Source of the DNA: an uncultured Jannaschia sp.
GTDB lineage: Bacteria; Pseudomonadota; Alphaproteobacteria; Rhodobacterales; Rhodobacteraceae
Length of the DNA: 64,000 nt
Direction of reading: 5' to 3'
Assembly (NCBI RefSeq): GCF_947494025.1
Contig: NZ_CANLTQ010000003.1
Span: 62,001 to 126,000, forward strand
This document shows, one piece after another, positions 60,762-64,000 of the stretch (its first letter is position 1; each line of letters starts with the position of its first letter). The notes beneath the pieces are model-generated. The model searched no databases. It was not told where the DNA came from and saw nothing but the letters and a program-made list of their open reading frames with translations. Made by a program: the position numbers and the translations under genes.

Positions 60762-61964
60762 ATGGCACGCGCGCCGCTAGAGCACGGGACGCAGTTCTCG
60801 CAACCGATCCGGCAGATCGTCTACATGCTGGCGGTGCTGGCGGCCGTGGGGGCGGGCGTGTTCCTCGCCTATCCGCAGGTCGCCCCGATCTTCGCCGCGA
60901 ATCCGTGGCTCAACGGCACGATCATCCTCGTCTTCGTCCTCGGCGTGATCGCCTGCTTCGCGCAGGTGTTCCAGCTGTTCAGCTCGGTCTCCTGGATCGA
61001 GGGCTTCGCCGAGCGGCGCGCGGGCCACGACATCTCGCGCCCGCCGGGCATGCTCGCCCCGCTCGCTGCGCTGCTGCGGTCCCGCTCGGCCCGCAGCCAG
61101 ATCTCGTCCACCTCCTCCCGCTCGATCCTCGACTCGGTCGGCGCGCGGATGGAGGAGGCGCGCGACATCACGCGCTACATCGTCAACACGCTGATCTTCC
61201 TCGGCCTGCTCGGCACGTTCTGGGGGCTGGCCACGACGGTGCCGGCGGTGGTCGACACGATCCGCAACCTCGCGCCGTCCGCCGACGAGGGCAGCGTCGC
61301 CGTCTTCGGGCGCCTCATCAGCGGGCTGGAAAGCCAGCTTTCGGGCATGGGCACGGCTTTCGCCTCCTCGCTTCTCGGCCTCGCGGGGAGCCTGGTGGTG
61401 GGGCTGCTCGAACTTTTCGCCGGCCACGGGCAGAACCGCTTCTACCGGGAGATGGAGGACTGGCTTTCCTCCATCACCCGCGTGGGCCTCGTCGGCGACA
61501 GCGGGGAGGAAACGATCGACCAGTATTCGCTGGCCGCCGTGCTCGACCACATGAACTACCAGATGGAGACGCTGCAGGACATGTTCGCCCGCGCGGAGGC
61601 GGGGCGGCTCGCGGCGGATTCGAAGATGGCGCGGCTGGGCGAGGCGGTGACCTCCATGGCCAACCGGATGGAGGAGGGCGGCAGCACGGCGCGCGCCCTG
61701 GAACGCGTCGCCGAGGGGCAGGAGAACATCGTCGCGGTCCTGCGTAACACCGGCGGCGGCGGCGACGGGCTCGACGCGGAGAGCCGGATGCGCCTGCGCT
61801 CGATCGACGTGCAGCTCCTCAAGGTGTTCGAAGCCATGCAGGAGGGACAGGAGAACACGGTGGCGGAGCTTCGCGGCGACCTTGCCGCCCTGACGCGGTC
61901 CCTGCGGCAGCTCAACCGGCACGTGCAGGATTCGCTCGGGGCCGGAGGGGGCAAGGAGGGCTGA
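60762..61964 (+). CDS. MotA/TolQ/ExbB-like proton-channel protein
   Basis: A 400-residue inner-membrane protein. Four helices are visible: about 17-39, 48-72, 138-165 (IVNTLIFLGLLGTFWGLATT) and 195-221 (MGTAFASSLLGLAGSLVVGL). The last two match the MotA/TolQ/ExbB core. After 221 a cytoplasmic tail with heptad-like helices follows (about 230-395). Its partner is encoded next door, with the stop and start touching. Together they form an ion-driven unit whose load is unknown. Confidence 0.85.
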   Translation: MARAPLEHGTQFSQPIRQIVYMLAVLAAVGAGVFLAYPQVAPIFAANPWLNGTIILVFVLGVIACFAQVFQLFSSVSWIEGFAERRAGHDISRPPGMLAPLAALLRSRSARSQISSTSSRSILDSVGARMEEARDITRYIVNTLIFLGLLGTFWGLATTVPAVVDTIRNLAPSADEGSVAVFGRLISGLESQLSGMGTAFASSLLGLAGSLVVGLLELFAGHGQNRFYREMEDWLSSITRVGLVGDSGEETIDQYSLAAVLDHMNYQMETLQDMFARAEAGRLAADSKMARLGEAVTSMANRMEEGGSTARALERVAEGQENIVAVLRNTGGGGDGLDAESRMRLRSIDVQLLKVFEAMQEGQENTVAELRGDLAALTRSLRQLNRHVQDSLGAGGGKEG

Positions 61965-64000
61965 ATGGCGTTCCAGCGGCGCAACGGGCAGCGGTTCACC
62001 GCGAATGTCTGGCCGGGCTTCGTGGACGCGATGACGGCGCTGCTGCTGGTGCTGATGTTCGTGCTGTCGATCTTCATGATCGTGCAGTTCATCCTGTCGG
62101 AGACGATCTCGAACCAGGGGCTGGAGCTCGACGAACTCGGCGGGCAGATCGCCTCGCTCGCGGATGCGCTCGGGCTCGAGGAGCAGCGCAGCGCCGCGCT
62201 GGAGGACGAGGTCGCGGAACTCGGAACGGTGCGGGACCGGCAGGCCACGCGGATCGCGACGCTTTCGGCGGATCGCGATGAGCTGACGCGGCGCGTGACC
62301 TCCTTCGAAGAGCGGATCGCCGGGCTTCTGGCGACGCGCGAGCGCCTCGAAGCCTCGCTTTCCGCGACGGAAACGGAGCGCGACGAACTGGCCGGCGCGT
62401 TGACGGAAACGGAAGCGGCACGCGAGGCGCTGGCCGGCGAGCTTCGCACCTCGCGGGCGGCGCTCGAACGGGTGATCGACGCGGAGGAGGCGGCGCAGCT
62501 CGCCCTCGCCTCCGCGCGCGAGGAGATCGACGCGCAGGCCGAGGCAGCGCGCCGCGCGGCGGCCGAGCGCGAGGCGCTGGAGGCGCTCGCCGCCGACCTG
62601 CGCGCCGAGGCGGAGACGCGGGAGGCGACCCTCGCCGATACGCTGGCCAGCCTCGACGCCGCCCGGGAGACCGGCACGACGCTCGAGGCGCGGGTCGCCT
62701 CGCTGGAGGAGGGCCTCGACACGGAGGAGGCCGCCCGCCTGAGGGAGGCCGCCGCGGCCGAGGCCCTGCGCGAACGGCTCGCGGAGACGGAAACCGAGCT
62801 TTCCGACGAGGAGGCCCGGCGGCTAGCGGAAGCCGCTGCGGCAGAGGCACTGCGCGCGCGGCTCGCCGAGGCGGATGCCGAACTCACCGCGATGACGCTC
62901 GCGCTGGAAGAGGAGCGGCGGGACGCAGAGGAGACACTGACGCTGCTCGCCGCGACGCGGACGGCGCGCGACGATCTGGACGACCGGCTGGCGCAGGCAT
63001 TGGCCGAGGTGACGCTGGCGCAGGACGCGACGGCCACGGTCGAGGAGCGTCTCGCCGCGGTTGAGGCGGATCGCGCGGCGACGGCCGGGCGCCTTTCGGA
63101 GTCGGAGGCGCGCATCGCGGCGATCGAGGAGCGGCTTGCCGCCGCGCTCGCCGCGGTGGAAACGCAGGAGGGCGCGTCGACGGCGCTGGAGGCGGAGGTC
63201 GCCCGCCTGAACAGCGCCCTCGCCGCGCAGGGGGCGGAGGCCGCCGACGCCGAGGCCCGCCGCGCCGAGCTGGAACGCCGTCTCGCGACCGCGCTCGCCG
63301 CGCGGGAGGCGCAGGATGTGACCGAGGCGGAATTGCGCGACGCGCTCGCCGCCGCCCTGGCGGCCCGGGTCGCGGCCCGGAGCGAGGTCGAGGCGGCGAT
63401 GACCGAACGCCAGCGTCTCGACACGCTCCTTTCGGAGGCGGAAGCGCAACTGTCCGAGGCCGACGGCGACCGCATCGCCGCGCAGCGGGAGGCCGAGGCC
63501 CTGAACCGGCAGCTGGCCGAGCTTCGCACCCAGCTCGGCGGCATCCGCAACCTGCTCGACGAATACGAGGGCCGCGATACCGAAGGCGCGGTGCAGGTCG
63601 AAAGCCTCGGCGCCCGCCTCAATGCCGCGCTCGCGCAGGCGGCGACCGACCAGCGCGCCCGCGCCGATCTGGAGGAGGCGGAGCGCGTGCGCCTCCAGGC
63701 GGAGGCCGAGGCGCTGGAGGCGGAGGCCGAGCAGCTCAAGCGCTTCCGTTCCGAGTTCTTCGGCCAGCTGCGCGAGGTCCTGTCCGGGCGCGAGGGGGTG
63801 GAGGTCGTGGGCGACCGCTTCGTCTTCTCCTCCGAAGTCCTGTTCGCCCCGGGCTCCGCCAACCTGCAGCCGGAAGGCCGCAGCCAGATCGCGCAGGTCG
63901 CCGAGGTGATCCTCGACGTGGCGGGCGAGATTCCGGAGGGGATCGACTGGGTGTTGCGGGTGGACGGTCATACCGACGCCACGCCGCTCACCGGGCGCGG
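61965..64000 (+). CDS. MotB/OmpA-like protein with a very long coiled coil, 3' end beyond the window
   Basis: At least 678 residues. One helix near 17-44 holds the MotB-type proton-binding aspartate D21 (WPGFVDAMTALLLVLMF). A coiled coil of about 540 residues follows, very rich in Ala, Glu, Arg and Leu and with internal repeats. From about residue 600 comes the OmpA/MotB peptidoglycan-binding domain (VLFAPGSANLQPEGRSQI, VDGHTDATPL), cut by the window edge. Starts one base after the stop of the channel gene (TGAATG). Confidence 0.85.
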   Translation, partial: MAFQRRNGQRFTANVWPGFVDAMTALLLVLMFVLSIFMIVQFILSETISNQGLELDELGGQIASLADALGLEEQRSAALEDEVAELGTVRDRQATRIATLSADRDELTRRVTSFEERIAGLLATRERLEASLSATETERDELAGALTETEAAREALAGELRTSRAALERVIDAEEAAQLALASAREEIDAQAEAARRAAAEREALEALAADLRAEAETREATLADTLASLDAARETGTTLEARVASLEEGLDTEEAARLREAAAAEALRERLAETETELSDEEARRLAEAAAAEALRARLAEADAELTAMTLALEEERRDAEETLTLLAATRTARDDLDDRLAQALAEVTLAQDATATVEERLAAVEADRAATAGRLSESEARIAAIEERLAAALAAVETQEGASTALEAEVARLNSALAAQGAEAADAEARRAELERRLATALAAREAQDVTEAELRDALAAALAARVAARSEVEAAMTERQRLDTLLSEAEAQLSEADGDRIAAQREAEALNRQLAELRTQLGGIRNLLDEYEGRDTEGAVQVESLGARLNAALAQAATDQRARADLEEAERVRLQAEAEALEAEAEQLKRFRSEFFGQLREVLSGREGVEVVGDRFVFSSEVLFAPGSANLQPEGRSQIAQVAEVILDVAGEIPEGIDWVLRVDGHTDATPLTGR

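Noticed and set aside
60762-64000. A complete Zorya anti-phage defence system
   Set aside because: Only the motor-like pair is present in the window; no ZorC, ZorD or ZorE-like gene is seen, and the long coil is on the B rather than the A protein. Genes past the window edge could change this.

Overview
This is a gene-dense, very GC-rich chromosomal window from an alphaproteobacterium, most likely a member of the Rhodobacterales (roseobacter/Rhodobacter group). The clues are the clustered replication genes (rpsT, a rhodanese gene, dnaA, dnaN, recF and gyrB on one strand), the neighbouring set of an enoyl-CoA hydratase, mutM, ubiE and ubiB, a MipZ ParA-type ATPase, an RpoH sigma factor with a recognisable RpoH box, B12-dependent ribonucleotide reductase, DMGDH/GcvT-like dehydrogenases, TRAP transporters, and many small family proteins typical of this group (DUF1285, DUF1328, DUF1489, DUF2125). 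Coding runs almost wall to wall. Many genes start with GTG or TTG and overlap the previous stop by 4 bases. I saw no rRNA, tRNA, CRISPR array, prophage or insertion sequence.

Layout. 0-6.5 kb: the 5' end of a ComM-type ATPase, cobU with a CobC-like phosphatase, then rightward rpoH, a ChaN-like protein, coaBC, dut, a membrane-anchored MoeB/ThiF protein and an HD hydrolase in one overlapping string. 6.5-10.1 kb: a decayed amino-acid ABC transporter, then a complete leftward betaine/choline-type ABC transporter. 10.3-15.2 kb: mipZ, rpmE, rplS, trmD, a DUF1328 mini-protein, an FAD oxidoreductase and an orphan ABC ATPase, all leftward. 15.3-22.3 kb: a zinc-finger protein, a hemolysin III-type membrane protein, polA, manganese catalase, a truncated cation-efflux remnant, an RluE-type pseudouridine synthase, a peroxiredoxin-like protein and DUF1285. 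22.4-29.0 kb: a MoxR-DUF58-DUF4159-amidotransferase-like operon. 29.1-32.1 kb: a TRAP transporter. 32.2-41.8 kb: the leftward replication block gyrB-VOC-recF-dnaN-dnaA-rhodanese-rpsT, then enoyl-CoA hydratase and mutM. 41.9-44.2 kb: ubiE-ubiB. 44.2-46.7 kb: flgD, fliK and a FlgJ-like rod protein. 46.7-50.7 kb: the leftward ffh-GNAT-GNAT-chorismate mutase-rpsP-rimM operon. 50.9-58.96 kb: a small ORFan, azoR with a divergent LysR regulator, B12-dependent ribonucleotide reductase, DUF1489, a DMGDH-like enzyme and an unknown protein. 59.1-64.0 kb: DUF2125, a ChaC-like cyclotransferase, and a MotA/ExbB-like channel with a MotB-like partner that carries a very long coiled coil and runs off the window.

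How it fits together. Most of the window is housekeeping: replication start-up, translation and protein targeting, quinone synthesis, DNA repair, and nucleotide and cofactor supply. The B12 thread is visible: CobU assembles the nucleotide loop and NrdJ uses the finished cofactor. Osmolyte and one-carbon substrates are covered by the betaine transporter and the two FAD/GcvT-type oxidases. The least explained parts are the 60.8-64 kb ion-channel pair, the 22.4-29 kb MoxR operon, structured non-coding DNA around dnaA and rpsT, and two relics of lost transporters. No clearly new defence or mobile system is visible. Gene starts were chosen from ribosome binding sites and family alignment from memory; no database search was possible.
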